Assembly: GCF_000974765.1 (NCBI RefSeq)
Contig: NZ_BBWU01000015.1
Coordinates: 1 to 64,000 of the forward strand
From: Sphingomonas changbaiensis NBRC 104936
Lineage (GTDB): Bacteria > Pseudomonadota > Alphaproteobacteria > Sphingomonadales > Sphingomonadaceae
DNA: 64,000 nt
Direction: 5' to 3'
Shown: piece after piece, positions 25,785 to 34,152 of the stretch
How the letters are laid out: every line of letters starts with the position of its first letter
Position numbering within the stretch: position 1 is the stretch's first letter
Notes under the pieces: generated by a model
The model's database searches: none
Told to the model about the DNA's origin: nothing
Seen by the model: only the letters and a program-made list of their open reading frames with translations
Made by a program: the position numbers and the translations under genes

Positions 25785-27755
25785 ATGCGATTTTTGACGG
25801 CTGCGGGCGCGCTCGGCGCGCTTGTCGCGGCCAATCCGGCGTTGGCGGACAGTGCGCCGCCGGGAACGATCGTCGTTACGGGCGACCGGCTCGAAGACGC
25901 GCAGGTGGCGACGACCCCTGGCGGGACCGACCTCGTCACTGCTGACGACTATCGCGACAAGGCTGCGGTGTCGTTGCGCGACGCGCTCGCCTTTTCACCG
26001 GGCGTCTACGCACAGCCGCGCTTTGGACAGGAAGTGCGGCTGTCGATCCGTGGTTCCGGCATCAGCCGGGGCTTTCACATGCGCGGGCTCACGCTGCTGC
26101 AGGACGGCATCCCGATCAACCTGGCCGACGACAATGGCGACTTCCAGGAACTCGATCCGCTGATCTTCGAGCGCATCGAGGTTTATCGCGGCGTGAATGC
26201 GCTGCGCTTCGGCGGCTCGACGCTGGGCGGCGCGATCAACGCCATCACGCCGACCGGCCGCACCGCGCCGGGCGTCGACCTGCGTGTCGACGGCGGCAGC
26301 TTCGACAGCATCCGCGGCAAACTAGCCGCCGGTTTCGCCAGTGGACCGGGGGACGGCTGGCTCGCCCTGACCGGCGACAGCTCGGACGGAGACCGGGAGC
26401 ACGCCCGGCGCAACGCCCTGCGGCTGAACGCCAATTTCGGCCTGAAGCTGGGCGAAGGCGTCGAGACCCGGTTTTACGCAAGCGGCCAGTCGATCCGGCA
26501 GGAACTCCCCGGCTCGCTGCCGCTGGACATCGTGCTGACCCGGCCCAAGACCGGCGTCTTCCGCGGCGATCAGCAGCGCAATATCGACTCGATCCGTCTG
26601 CAGAACCGGACCACAGTCGATGTGGGGCCGGGTGCGTTCGAGTTCGGCGCGTTCCTGAACGCGAAGAAGCTCGATCATCCGATCTTTCAGGTCGTCGACC
26701 AGAAATCGACCGATTACGGCGTTTTCGCCCGGTTGAACCTGAGCACCGGACCCTTGTCGGTGCTGATCGGCACGACCGGCCGGTTCGGAACCGTCGCCTC
26801 GCGTCGCTCCGTCAACATGGACGGCCGGAAAGGGGCGCTCACCTTCGACGCCGGTCAGCGCGCGGAGACGATCGATGCCTATGGCGAGGCACGCTATCAG
26901 TTCGGCACGTTCAGCGTCGTGGCCGGCGCAATCTATACCCATGCCGAGCGGCGGCAGCGCCAGACTGTCCCGTCGCCGGCACTTGGCGAGGCGGATTACG
27001 ACCAATTCTCGCCCAAACTCGGCTTGTTGTGGGAGCCGCGCGAGGCGCTGCAATTCTACGCCAACTATAGCCGCAGCCATGAACTGCCCGGCTTTATCGA
27101 GCTGGCGCAGGTGGCAAGTTTCGTGCCCCTGAAGGCGCAGACGGCCTGGACCGCAGAAGCGGGCGCGCGGGGCACGATCGGCCCGGCCCGGTTCGACGTC
27201 AGCATCTATCGCGCGACGCTGAAGGGCGAGATGCTGCAGTTCAACATCGACCCCGCCGCCGGCATTCCCGCCGCGACGTTCAACGCCGGCCATACGCTCC
27301 ATCAGGGCATCGAGGCGGGGCTGGACCTCGACCTGACCCCGTGGGCGCGGCTGCGACAGGTCTACCAGCTGAACGACTTCCGCTTCCGCAGCGACCCGCA
27401 GTTCGGCGACAATCGCCTGCCCGTCATCCCGAAGCATCTCTATCGCGCCGAATTGCGGATCGGTGGCGATACGCTGAACGTCGCGCCTTCCCTGGAATGG
27501 GTGCCCCACGGCGCCTGGGCCGATTATGCCAACACGCTGCGCGTCGGCGGCTATGTGCTGCTCGGCGCGACCGCCGAGGCGCAGATCCGGCCGGGGCTCA
27601 GCCTGTTCGTGGATGCGCGCAATCTCACCAATCGCAAGCAGGTCGGGGATGTCTCGGCGGTCGTGAACTACGCCGCGCTGCCCGGCAGCCAGCAGGCGAT
27701 TTTCTATCCTGTGGAGCGGCGCGCCATATTCGGCGGCCTCCGCGCCAATTTCTGA
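25785..27755 (+). CDS. TonB-dependent receptor, probably for copper
   Basis: 656 residues from the ATG at 25785, with signal peptide ending NPALADSA. The plug domain begins GTIVVTGDRLEDAQ; QEVRLSIRGSGISRGFHMRG and IEVYRGVNALRFGGSTLGG are plug motifs. The barrel ends RRAIFGGLRANF with a terminal aromatic. It imports a substrate across the outer membrane using TonB. The neighbours (CueR-like regulator, Cys peptide, DUF2946, PepSY) suggest a copper complex, as for OprC-like receptors; this is inference. Confidence 0.85.
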   Translation: MRFLTAAGALGALVAANPALADSAPPGTIVVTGDRLEDAQVATTPGGTDLVTADDYRDKAAVSLRDALAFSPGVYAQPRFGQEVRLSIRGSGISRGFHMRGLTLLQDGIPINLADDNGDFQELDPLIFERIEVYRGVNALRFGGSTLGGAINAITPTGRTAPGVDLRVDGGSFDSIRGKLAAGFASGPGDGWLALTGDSSDGDREHARRNALRLNANFGLKLGEGVETRFYASGQSIRQELPGSLPLDIVLTRPKTGVFRGDQQRNIDSIRLQNRTTVDVGPGAFEFGAFLNAKKLDHPIFQVVDQKSTDYGVFARLNLSTGPLSVLIGTTGRFGTVASRRSVNMDGRKGALTFDAGQRAETIDAYGEARYQFGTFSVVAGAIYTHAERRQRQTVPSPALGEADYDQFSPKLGLLWEPREALQFYANYSRSHELPGFIELAQVASFVPLKAQTAWTAEAGARGTIGPARFDVSIYRATLKGEMLQFNIDPAAGIPAATFNAGHTLHQGIEAGLDLDLTPWARLRQVYQLNDFRFRSDPQFGDNRLPVIPKHLYRAELRIGGDTLNVAPSLEWVPHGAWADYANTLRVGGYVLLGATAEAQIRPGLSLFVDARNLTNRKQVGDVSAVVNYAALPGSQQAIFYPVERRAIFGGLRANF

Positions 27756-27769
27756 ACGGAGGCGCGGGC

Positions 27770-29038
27770 ATGACGTCGCTCTACCGCATCGTCTGGCGCT
27801 GGCATTTCTATGCGGGCCTGATCGTGCTTCCAGTGCTTGCCTGGCTAGCGATCACCGGCGGCCTTTACCTCTACAAGCCCGAGATCGAGCGGATCGTCTA
27901 TCGCGACTGGATCACGCGCCCCAGCGCTAGGCCCGCGCTGCCGGCCGCGGAGGTGATCGGCCGCGTCGAGCAGGCGACGGGCGGCCGCGTGGCTCAGCTC
28001 GCGATCCCGGCGCGCGCCTCTGAGAGCTGGCAGCTCACGATCGCCCAAGGGGCAGGGCGGCGCACCGCGTTCGTCGACGCGGGCACGGGCCGCGTGCTCG
28101 GCATTACCGCGCGCGAAGGCGGCGTGATGAAGCTCGACCGCGACCTGCACAGCCTGGCGATCACCGGCCCGGTCGGCAACGCCCTGATCGAGATCGTCGC
28201 CGGCTGGGCGATCATCCTTGTGCTGACCGGCTTCTATCTCTGGTGGCCGCGTGGGGGCGCACCGGCGCTGGCGCTGAGGGGCGCGCCAAAGGGCCGCCTG
28301 TTCTGGCGCGACCTGCACGCGAGCGGCGGCGCTCTGGTCGGCGCCGTGATCCTGTTCCTGGCCATCACCGGCATGCCCTGGTCCGTGTTCTGGGGGAAAC
28401 AGGTGCAGGGAGCGGTGGCGGCGAACGGGCTCGGCCGGCCCAAGGCGCCCGGTCCGCAGCCTTGGGAGCATGCCGAGCACGAGAAGGCCGCCTTGCCCTG
28501 GGCGCTCCAGGCGGTGGCGGCGCCGCACGCGCACGGGATGGGCGACATCGGCGCCGATCGTGTGTTGACGCTTGCCGCGGCGCGCGGGCTGACGCCGCCG
28601 CTCAGTCTTACGCGGCCGGCGGCGATGGGCGCGCCCTATCTGGTCAGCCGCACCGCGGAGCGGTCCGAAGACGCGCGCGTGCTCTACATCGAGCCGGCGA
28701 CCGGCCGCGTGCTGCAGGATGCCGGCGCCGCGCAGTTCGGCGTCGGCGCGCGGGCGATCGAATGGGGCATCGCCGTCCACCAGGGCCAGGAATATGGCGA
28801 GGCCAACCGCCTCGTCATGCTCGCCGGCTGCCTCGGCACCCTGCTGCTGGCGCTGACCGCGCCGATCCTCTGGTGGAAACGCCGCTTCGCCCCGCCGCCG
28901 GCCCCGCTTGACACCCGCCGCGCGAAGGGCGTCGCGTTGATCATGCTCGCAATCGGCGCGCTGTATCCGCTCACAGGTGCGACGATGCTGGCGGCGCTGG
29001 CCGGTGACCGCGCCTGGCGCTGGCGGAGGGAGGCGTGA
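27770..29038 (+). CDS. PepSY-associated membrane protein
   Basis: 422 residues from the ATG at 27770, 14 bases after the receptor stop. It starts with the typical RIVWRWHFYAGLIVLPVLAW and has four or five membrane helices, with periplasmic domains between (including LDRDLHSLAITGPVGNALIE and WWKRRF after the last helices). PepSY-TM proteins accompany metal and siderophore receptors and may reduce or release imported metal at the inner membrane. It is the last gene of the copper-type module and directly precedes the CRISPR array. Confidence 0.85.
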   Translation: MTSLYRIVWRWHFYAGLIVLPVLAWLAITGGLYLYKPEIERIVYRDWITRPSARPALPAAEVIGRVEQATGGRVAQLAIPARASESWQLTIAQGAGRRTAFVDAGTGRVLGITAREGGVMKLDRDLHSLAITGPVGNALIEIVAGWAIILVLTGFYLWWPRGGAPALALRGAPKGRLFWRDLHASGGALVGAVILFLAITGMPWSVFWGKQVQGAVAANGLGRPKAPGPQPWEHAEHEKAALPWALQAVAAPHAHGMGDIGADRVLTLAAARGLTPPLSLTRPAAMGAPYLVSRTAERSEDARVLYIEPATGRVLQDAGAAQFGVGARAIEWGIAVHQGQEYGEANRLVMLAGCLGTLLLALTAPILWWKRRFAPPPAPLDTRRAKGVALIMLAIGALYPLTGATMLAALAGDRAWRWRREA

Positions 29039-29114
29039 GGAGGACCTGGCCGCCGAAGACTGGCAACGAGCTACGGCGAAGCACGCCTGGCGAGCCCGGC
29101 GCGGCAGCGCCGAC

Positions 29115-29151
29115 GGGTTCTTCATCCCGGCCAGTCCGGGACGAAGAACCC
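29115..29151. other. 37-nt hairpin abutting the first CRISPR repeat
   Basis: GGGTTCTTCATCCCGG (29115-29130), loop CCAGT, then CCGGGACGAAGAACCC (29136-29151): a 16-bp stem with one mismatch that ends at the base before repeat 1. There is no U-run after it. It may end transcription of the PepSY gene or belong to the leader side of the array. Confidence 0.6.
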
Positions 29152-29450
29152 GTTGCGGTTGGCCTGCGATTTCTGAGCTGCTAGGCCCATTTGCGACCAC
29201 GAACCAGTCCATGTTCTGTTGCGGTTGGCCTGCGATTTCTGAGCTGCTAGGCCTCGCTCGTGTTCGGCTTCCTTGGGGCGCTGTTGCGGTTGGCCTGCGA
29301 TTTCTGAGCTGCTAGGCCACTTGCCGCCGATCACCAGCGAGTGACTGCGTTGCGGTTGGCCTGCGATTTCTGAGCTGCTAGGCCCGCGCTGTTGAACGCA
29401 GCATAGGCCGCCCGGTTGCGGTTGGCCTGCGATTTCTGAGCTGCTAGGCC
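29152..29450 (+). CRISPR. Type II-C CRISPR array, five repeats, four spacers
   Basis: Five identical 36-base repeats (start GTTGCGGTTGGCCTGCGATT, end TTCTGAGCTGCTAGGCC) at 29152, 29218, 29283, 29349 and 29415. Spacers are 30, 29, 30 and 30 bases and all differ. Complementarity of the tracrRNA to the plus-strand repeat shows that crRNAs are read on the plus strand, that is towards cas2. The sequence before repeat 1 would then be the leader. No repeat is degenerate, so the array end away from the leader is not marked by decay. Confidence 0.97.
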
Positions 29451-29522
29451 GGATGTGTTGCTAAGTTCTTCTTGCCGAAGGACAAAGTGGCACATCCGGT
29501 CGAGCAGAATTGCTTCGCCACC

Positions 29523-29870
29523 TCAAAACATCGCCAGCTGATCGGGGTTTTTGCGCGGGCGCTTGCGGCGCTGGCTCGAGAATCGGACGATGTTTTCGTA
29601 CTGCCGATCGGTGAAGGTGAGGACGTGAATTTCGCCTTTTTCCGGAAGATTGCGCTCAATGCGCTTGAGATGCGCCTGAAAACTGTCCTGGCCGTTGCAG
29701 AAGCGGGCATAGACTGAGAACTGACTCATTTCGAAGCCTTCGTCGAGCAGGAACTCGCGGAACTTTGTCGCTTCGCGCGACTGCTTCTTAGTGCCCACCG
29801 GCAGGTCGAACATCACGAAAATCCACATCAGCCTGTATCCGCTGAGATAGCTGGCCGGCTCAGCGCTCAC
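29523..29870 (-). CDS. cas2: CRISPR-associated endoribonuclease-fold protein Cas2
   Basis: 115 residues from a GTG at 29870 that overlaps the cas1 stop (GTGA); an internal ATG at 29828 would give 101 residues. The upstream GTG is preferred since LSGYRLMW before the core is typical of type II-C Cas2. The core MWIFVMFDLPVGTKKQSREA has the first-strand Asp, and EGFEMSQFSVYARFC and GEIHVLTFTDRQYENIV complete the ferredoxin fold. With Cas1 it forms the spacer integration complex. The C-terminus is basic (RRKRPRKN). Confidence 0.93.
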   Translation of the reverse strand: MSAEPASYLSGYRLMWIFVMFDLPVGTKKQSREATKFREFLLDEGFEMSQFSVYARFCNGQDSFQAHLKRIERNLPEKGEIHVLTFTDRQYENIVRFSSQRRKRPRKNPDQLAMF

Positions 29871-30802
29871 GCCGCCTCGGCGAGGGTGGAGCGCGGCAGG
29901 CTGGCCCATTCGATCGGGCTCGGCGGATCGAACAGCGCGAGGGCAGGAGCGCCGGTTTCGAAACTGCGGGCGAGCGACTGAGCGAGGCGGGCCGCGGCCA
30001 GCGACACGGGCGACGCCTCGCCGTCTATGCGCAGGTCGAACGCGATCAGGCGAGCGAAGCGACGCTTGGTGGCGGGGTCGAGCGCCGTCACGCCATCCTG
30101 CACCATGCCGCAGACCAGCGCATCGACCAGCGGCCGGAACGGCTCCACCAGATCGTCGGCCAGCGCGAAGGCATTGCCGCGGTTGGCATGGTGGATGCCG
30201 ATCGTCGGATGCAGGCCGGCGGCCACCACCGCGCGCGCGACCGACGCCCGCATCACCGCATAGCCGTAGTTCAGCAACGCATTCGCACCGGCCTGATCGC
30301 GGTCGCGCCGAAAGTCCGGGCCCATCAGCAGCGGCCAATAGCGCTTCGCCGCCTGCGCCTCGATATTGTCCGGATCGCCGGAACGGACGCGGCGGGCGAG
30401 GAAGTGCAGCGCGTCCGCTTCGCGGACGCCGCGCGCTTCCAGCAGCGACGCCTGGGCGCGGATCTTGGCGATGACGACGAGGCGCCACAGCTGCTTGGCG
30501 AGCGGACGCGAGGCGTTCCATTGGGCCTGAAGGCGCGCGCCCTGGGCGTGATGCCCCTCGAGCGGCAGGGTGACCGCCACGGGACTGTGGTTGGTGCCGC
30601 AGAACACGACGGGCGCGCCTCGCTCGGCGAGGGCGGCGACCAGGTTCGCGCTCCACGTCGTGCCATGGGCATGGACGATCAGCGCGTGAATATCGTCGAG
30701 CGCGACGCGGCCGACCTCTTCGCCGTCGTGGCTGACGACCATGAAGCCGCGAAACAGCGCCAGATGCCGGCCGTCGGTCGCGATGTCGACGATGCGGTCC
30801 AT
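29867..30802 (-). CDS. cas1: CRISPR-associated integrase Cas1
   Basis: 311 residues from the ATG at 30802, behind GAGGGGG. The C-terminal helical domain carries the metal ligands: E148 (PDNIEAQAAKRYW), H204-H205 (IGIHHANRGNAF) and E220 (DDLVEPFRPLVD). The N-terminal beta domain includes ALDDIHALIVHAHGTTWS and APVVFCGTNHSPVAV. Cas1 inserts new spacers. It sits 41 bases after cas9 and overlaps cas2, so the three are one operon. No cas4 or csn2 is present, which defines subtype II-C. Confidence 0.96.
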   Translation of the reverse strand: MDRIVDIATDGRHLALFRGFMVVSHDGEEVGRVALDDIHALIVHAHGTTWSANLVAALAERGAPVVFCGTNHSPVAVTLPLEGHHAQGARLQAQWNASRPLAKQLWRLVVIAKIRAQASLLEARGVREADALHFLARRVRSGDPDNIEAQAAKRYWPLLMGPDFRRDRDQAGANALLNYGYAVMRASVARAVVAAGLHPTIGIHHANRGNAFALADDLVEPFRPLVDALVCGMVQDGVTALDPATKRRFARLIAFDLRIDGEASPVSLAAARLAQSLARSFETGAPALALFDPPSPIEWASLPRSTLAEAA

Positions 30803-30843
30803 GCTTCCCCCTCAGGAGAAGCTAGGCAAATCAGCGGCTTTTG

Positions 30844-33800
30844 TCAGCGCGGACCGGGATCGAAAATCCTCCCTAATGGATCAATCCGCACTTGACGGGC
30901 CTTCATCTTCTTCAATCCACCAGCGGTAGGAGCAAAGAAGCGGAACGGGTCAGTCTCGTTCGAGTGGCGATCCTTTAGATTGCCAGTTTCCTTGTGCTCC
31001 ACAAGGTTGATCTGGGTCGGCCAGATTTGTTTGACGACCATGATCTGGCGGGGCGCGCCGTCGCGCTCCACGGCAATCATATCATTTTGCCTGAGGCTCA
31101 TCAGCTTCTTGGCGGCTGGATGAGGACGACGGTCGCTGTGGTCGCGCCTATGAGCCTCATACATCGTGACGACGTCCGATAGCCACTTGCCGTCGGGCAT
31201 TCGCCAAATGTCGACGCGCGAATTAGCGTCTCCCTTGTAAGCCTTGAAAGGACGACCATCGCGGTCTGCGATGGGGATCACGGTCAACGGCTCGCGAACG
31301 CGGACGCGGCGGATGCCAGCGAACTGCGGATGTGTTTTGGCGAAGCCGGCGAGGGCCGCGTCATAGGCCTTGCCGCTCAGCCCATCGGTCGCCCGGTGCA
31401 GCGCTGAGCGAAGCGCAGGATCGGGAATTCGATCCGGATCGGAGATATCCGCGGGTTTCAGGCTCATCAGCGGGACGCGGTGGACGACGATCGGCGTTTT
31501 GCCATCGGCGGCGACATCGCCGGTCAGCCCATAGGCTGTGTCGTTATGCAGACGGCCAGCAGTCACGTCGCGGTTTTTCGGCGGCAAGCCTTTGCGGCCG
31601 TGATCGGGCTTGTGGCTGACGGTCACGCGGACGAGCTTTTCGCCAAGCTCCTCACGGAAACCCTCCCACGGCTGCGGCAAGTCCTCGAACAGTCGATCGA
31701 GGTCCTTGTCTTCGGCCCGTCCGGCGGTGCGGGCGATCTCCTGCATCAGGGCGCGCGTTGTGACCGCGACAACCGCAGCATCGATCGCGTGATGGCGATG
31801 ATCGAGCCGGTTCTTCGGCGCATTGCTGTGTTCGTTGTCGACGAAATTATGGTCCGGAAGCAGGCTATTCAGGCCCCAGCGCCGGCGCAGCATCGCCGTC
31901 ATCCGGCCGGGGATGACATAGACGCTGCCGTCGTCCTTGGTCGGGTAGAGGCTGGACAGATAGCGGCCAGCCAGCCGCGACAGATATTGCGTGTCGGTGA
32001 GCTGGCGGGCGATGAAGCCGCCGTCCTTTTCCACCCGCGCCATCGCGTCGGGGCCGAACCGCCATTGCTTCGATTTGTGCAGCCGCGCGACCTGGGTGGA
32101 GATGACGTCCCACCGGTCGGGATCGTGGACCCATTTCTCGTAGGGCGTTCGGTTGCCCTTGGCGCGGTTGCAGCTGCGGTGCGCGACGACCTTGTTGCCG
32201 GCGCTGTCGTCCAGTGAGCGCGAATAGGGAATGATGTGGTCGATGTCCGCCTCGCCGGCGAACAGCATCCGCATGCCGACCGGCTCGCCGCAATAAGGAC
32301 AGCGGCGATCGAGCACTTCGCCGGGGTTCAGTTCCTCCCATATGCGCAGCAGCATACGATTGGCGCCGGTGTCCGGAATGCCTTCGCTCTGGAGCTTGGC
32401 GGAGCGGAGCTGCGCCGCCGCGGTGTCGCGGCGGATGCGGCGGTTATGCTCTTCCTTGTCCTTTTCGTTGAGCTTCAGCTCGCGGGCGAGCTCGACGACG
32501 ATCTGGTCCGGGCGGCCATGGACCTTGATGATCGCGTTCACCAGCTTTTCCAGCTGGCGCAGGCCGATATGGACGGTCGGGTTGGTGATCTTGCCCCAGC
32601 GTTGCTCGGGCGGATCGTTCGGGTCCTGCGTGCCGGGCGGGATGTCGCGCGTCAGCAGCTCGCCGTAGTAGGGGAGCTGGGGCAGGATTTCGCCGGTGCG
32701 GTCGTCCGAATGATGCCAGCCAGCACGGCGGACGGCCTCATCATAGGTGATGACGTCCTTCTTCAGCTCTTCGAGAATGCGCGCGGTCGCGGTTGGTCCT
32801 AGCCGGCCGTAGAGTTCGGGCAGCGGCGCCCTAGCGGTCGCTAAGGCCTGCTCGTCGGTCAGCCCCCATTCGCCGGTCAGGAAGGCATGGAGCTTATCCG
32901 GGTCTTCCTCTTCGATGATCCGTTTGATGATCGCCCATTGCCGGTCGCGATCGAGATGCGGCCAGCGGTCGCCGAAGCGCTTCTTGTGGGCCATCACGGC
33001 ATAGACTTCGTCGCCCCTCAGCCTGGTGCGGCTTTCGCTTGCCTTGTTGAAGCTCTGGCCCGGCGCCAGCTTCAGTCGCTTGGCGAGCGAGTCGAAGCTC
33101 CGTTCCTTGCGACTGCGGAGTTCGAGGATCAGCGCGTCGCGCTCGTCCATCGTCAGCTTGCGGTTCGGCGCGCCTGGCGTGGTGATCTCGAGCTGGTTGA
33201 CCTCCTCGTAGAGCCTGCGTTCTTGGAACAGCGGATGCGCCTTGGGCAGGCGGCATTCGTTGTGGACGAAGGTGCAGACGCCGACTTCCTGCTCCTTCAG
33301 TGGGCGCTGGAAGAAGAGGATGTCGTGCAGCTTCTTGCGCGCTTCTTCGGTCAGCAGGGCAGGATGGTGCTGTTGCTGCCGCGACCAGATCGTGTCGAAC
33401 TCATATTCGACATGCCGGCGCTGCGGGTAGAAATCATAGCCCTGCGCATCGCTGCCCATCCGCACCCGCTTGGTGTCGCGGCTGCTGAGGAACTGGCCCA
33501 GCGTTTCGGCGCCGCTTTCGGCCATTGCCTGGTCGAGCGCCTTGGCGCCGTTGGCGATCTTGCCGTCTTCGGCGTCCTTGGTCTTGCGTTCGGCCTTCCG
33601 GTTCGACTTGAAGCCGCGGCGCTGGTTCAGGTGGAACAGCGCACGGCCGATCTCGTGCGGCTCCAGCCGTTCGTCGAGCGCGCGGGCGCGGAGTTCATAG
33701 GGGTCGCGGTCAGCGAGCAGCTTGGCCGCGCTTTCGTCCGCCGGCATTAGGCCAAAGCGCTTCAGGGCCTTCAGGAACGCAGTCCGCCGCCCGAGATATC

Positions 33801-33990
33801 GGTCCCGCCGCCGCCGCATCGCCCGTGCGGCGCGCCGGTCGACCGCAAGCGAAGCGCCGGATTTCGGATCGCGCCCGTCACTGAAAATCCGTGCGCCGAT
33901 ATCAATGATGCGCCCTTTTCCGTCGCCGTCGTCTTCAATCAGGCACCAGCCGATGCTGTTCGTGCCGATATCGAGCCCAAGCCTTTTCAT
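30844..33990 (-). CDS. cas9: Cas9, type II-C RNA-guided DNA endonuclease
   Basis: 1048 residues, ATG at 33990 behind GAGGGGG. All nuclease parts are visible: RuvC-I with D7 (LGLDIGTNSIGWCL), the Arg-rich bridge helix (RRAARAMRRRRDRYLGRR, about 52-69), RuvC-II with E500 (QIVVELAREL), HNH with H585 (ADIDHIIPYSRSLDDS) and N608, and RuvC-III with H734 and D737 (DHRHHAIDAAVVAV). CPYC (564-567) precedes the HNH core. The remaining ~300 residues are the PAM-reading end. The gene appears intact. The PAM cannot be told from sequence. Confidence 0.97.
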   Translation of the reverse strand: MKRLGLDIGTNSIGWCLIEDDGDGKGRIIDIGARIFSDGRDPKSGASLAVDRRAARAMRRRRDRYLGRRTAFLKALKRFGLMPADESAAKLLADRDPYELRARALDERLEPHEIGRALFHLNQRRGFKSNRKAERKTKDAEDGKIANGAKALDQAMAESGAETLGQFLSSRDTKRVRMGSDAQGYDFYPQRRHVEYEFDTIWSRQQQHHPALLTEEARKKLHDILFFQRPLKEQEVGVCTFVHNECRLPKAHPLFQERRLYEEVNQLEITTPGAPNRKLTMDERDALILELRSRKERSFDSLAKRLKLAPGQSFNKASESRTRLRGDEVYAVMAHKKRFGDRWPHLDRDRQWAIIKRIIEEEDPDKLHAFLTGEWGLTDEQALATARAPLPELYGRLGPTATARILEELKKDVITYDEAVRRAGWHHSDDRTGEILPQLPYYGELLTRDIPPGTQDPNDPPEQRWGKITNPTVHIGLRQLEKLVNAIIKVHGRPDQIVVELARELKLNEKDKEEHNRRIRRDTAAAQLRSAKLQSEGIPDTGANRMLLRIWEELNPGEVLDRRCPYCGEPVGMRMLFAGEADIDHIIPYSRSLDDSAGNKVVAHRSCNRAKGNRTPYEKWVHDPDRWDVISTQVARLHKSKQWRFGPDAMARVEKDGGFIARQLTDTQYLSRLAGRYLSSLYPTKDDGSVYVIPGRMTAMLRRRWGLNSLLPDHNFVDNEHSNAPKNRLDHRHHAIDAAVVAVTTRALMQEIARTAGRAEDKDLDRLFEDLPQPWEGFREELGEKLVRVTVSHKPDHGRKGLPPKNRDVTAGRLHNDTAYGLTGDVAADGKTPIVVHRVPLMSLKPADISDPDRIPDPALRSALHRATDGLSGKAYDAALAGFAKTHPQFAGIRRVRVREPLTVIPIADRDGRPFKAYKGDANSRVDIWRMPDGKWLSDVVTMYEAHRRDHSDRRPHPAAKKLMSLRQNDMIAVERDGAPRQIMVVKQIWPTQINLVEHKETGNLKDRHSNETDPFRFFAPTAGGLKKMKARQVRIDPLGRIFDPGPR

Positions 33991-34039
33991 GTGCTTACCC
34001 CCTCGCGCTCATCTTTGCAGCGAAGGGATCGTTTCGCAA

Positions 34040-34068
34040 TTGACTTCAGGCCCGTTTCGGACAAACCT
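34040..34068 (+). promoter_or_regulatory. Putative tracrRNA promoter
   Basis: TTGACT at 34040-34045, 17-base spacer, then AAACCT at 34063-34068 as a weak -10. This would start transcription near 34075, exactly where anti-repeat complementarity begins. The same 160-base gap must also hold the cas9 promoter on the other strand. Confidence 0.5.
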
Positions 34069-34074
34069 GGCCGC

Positions 34075-34152
34075 CTCAGAAATCGCAGGCTGGCTGTTAA
34101 CAAGCAGTTTGAACTGCACCAAATAAGGCGGGAGCTACGGCCCCCGTTTTTT
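34075..34152 (+). ncRNA. tracrRNA of the type II-C system
   Basis: CTCAGAAATCGCAGGC (34075-34090) is the exact reverse complement of repeat bases 11-26, and TGGCTGTTAAC pairs with most of repeat bases 1-10 through G-U pairs and one bulge. A short hairpin GCAGTTTGAACTGC (34104-34117) follows, then ACCAAATAAGG and a terminator: CGGG-A-GC, loop UACG, GC-C-CCCG (34129-34146), then six T (34147-34152). Length is about 78 nt. It is read divergently from cas9 and in the same direction as the array. Confidence 0.9.

Noticed and set aside
29086-29121. A degenerate repeat upstream of repeat 1
   Set aside because: No similarity to the 36-base repeat at the expected spacing; the array begins at 29152.
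30803-30843. Repeat-like text GCTAGGCAAATCAGC between cas9 and cas1
   Set aside because: Only a few bases agree with the CRISPR repeat, and the stretch is explained by the cas1 ribosome-binding region.
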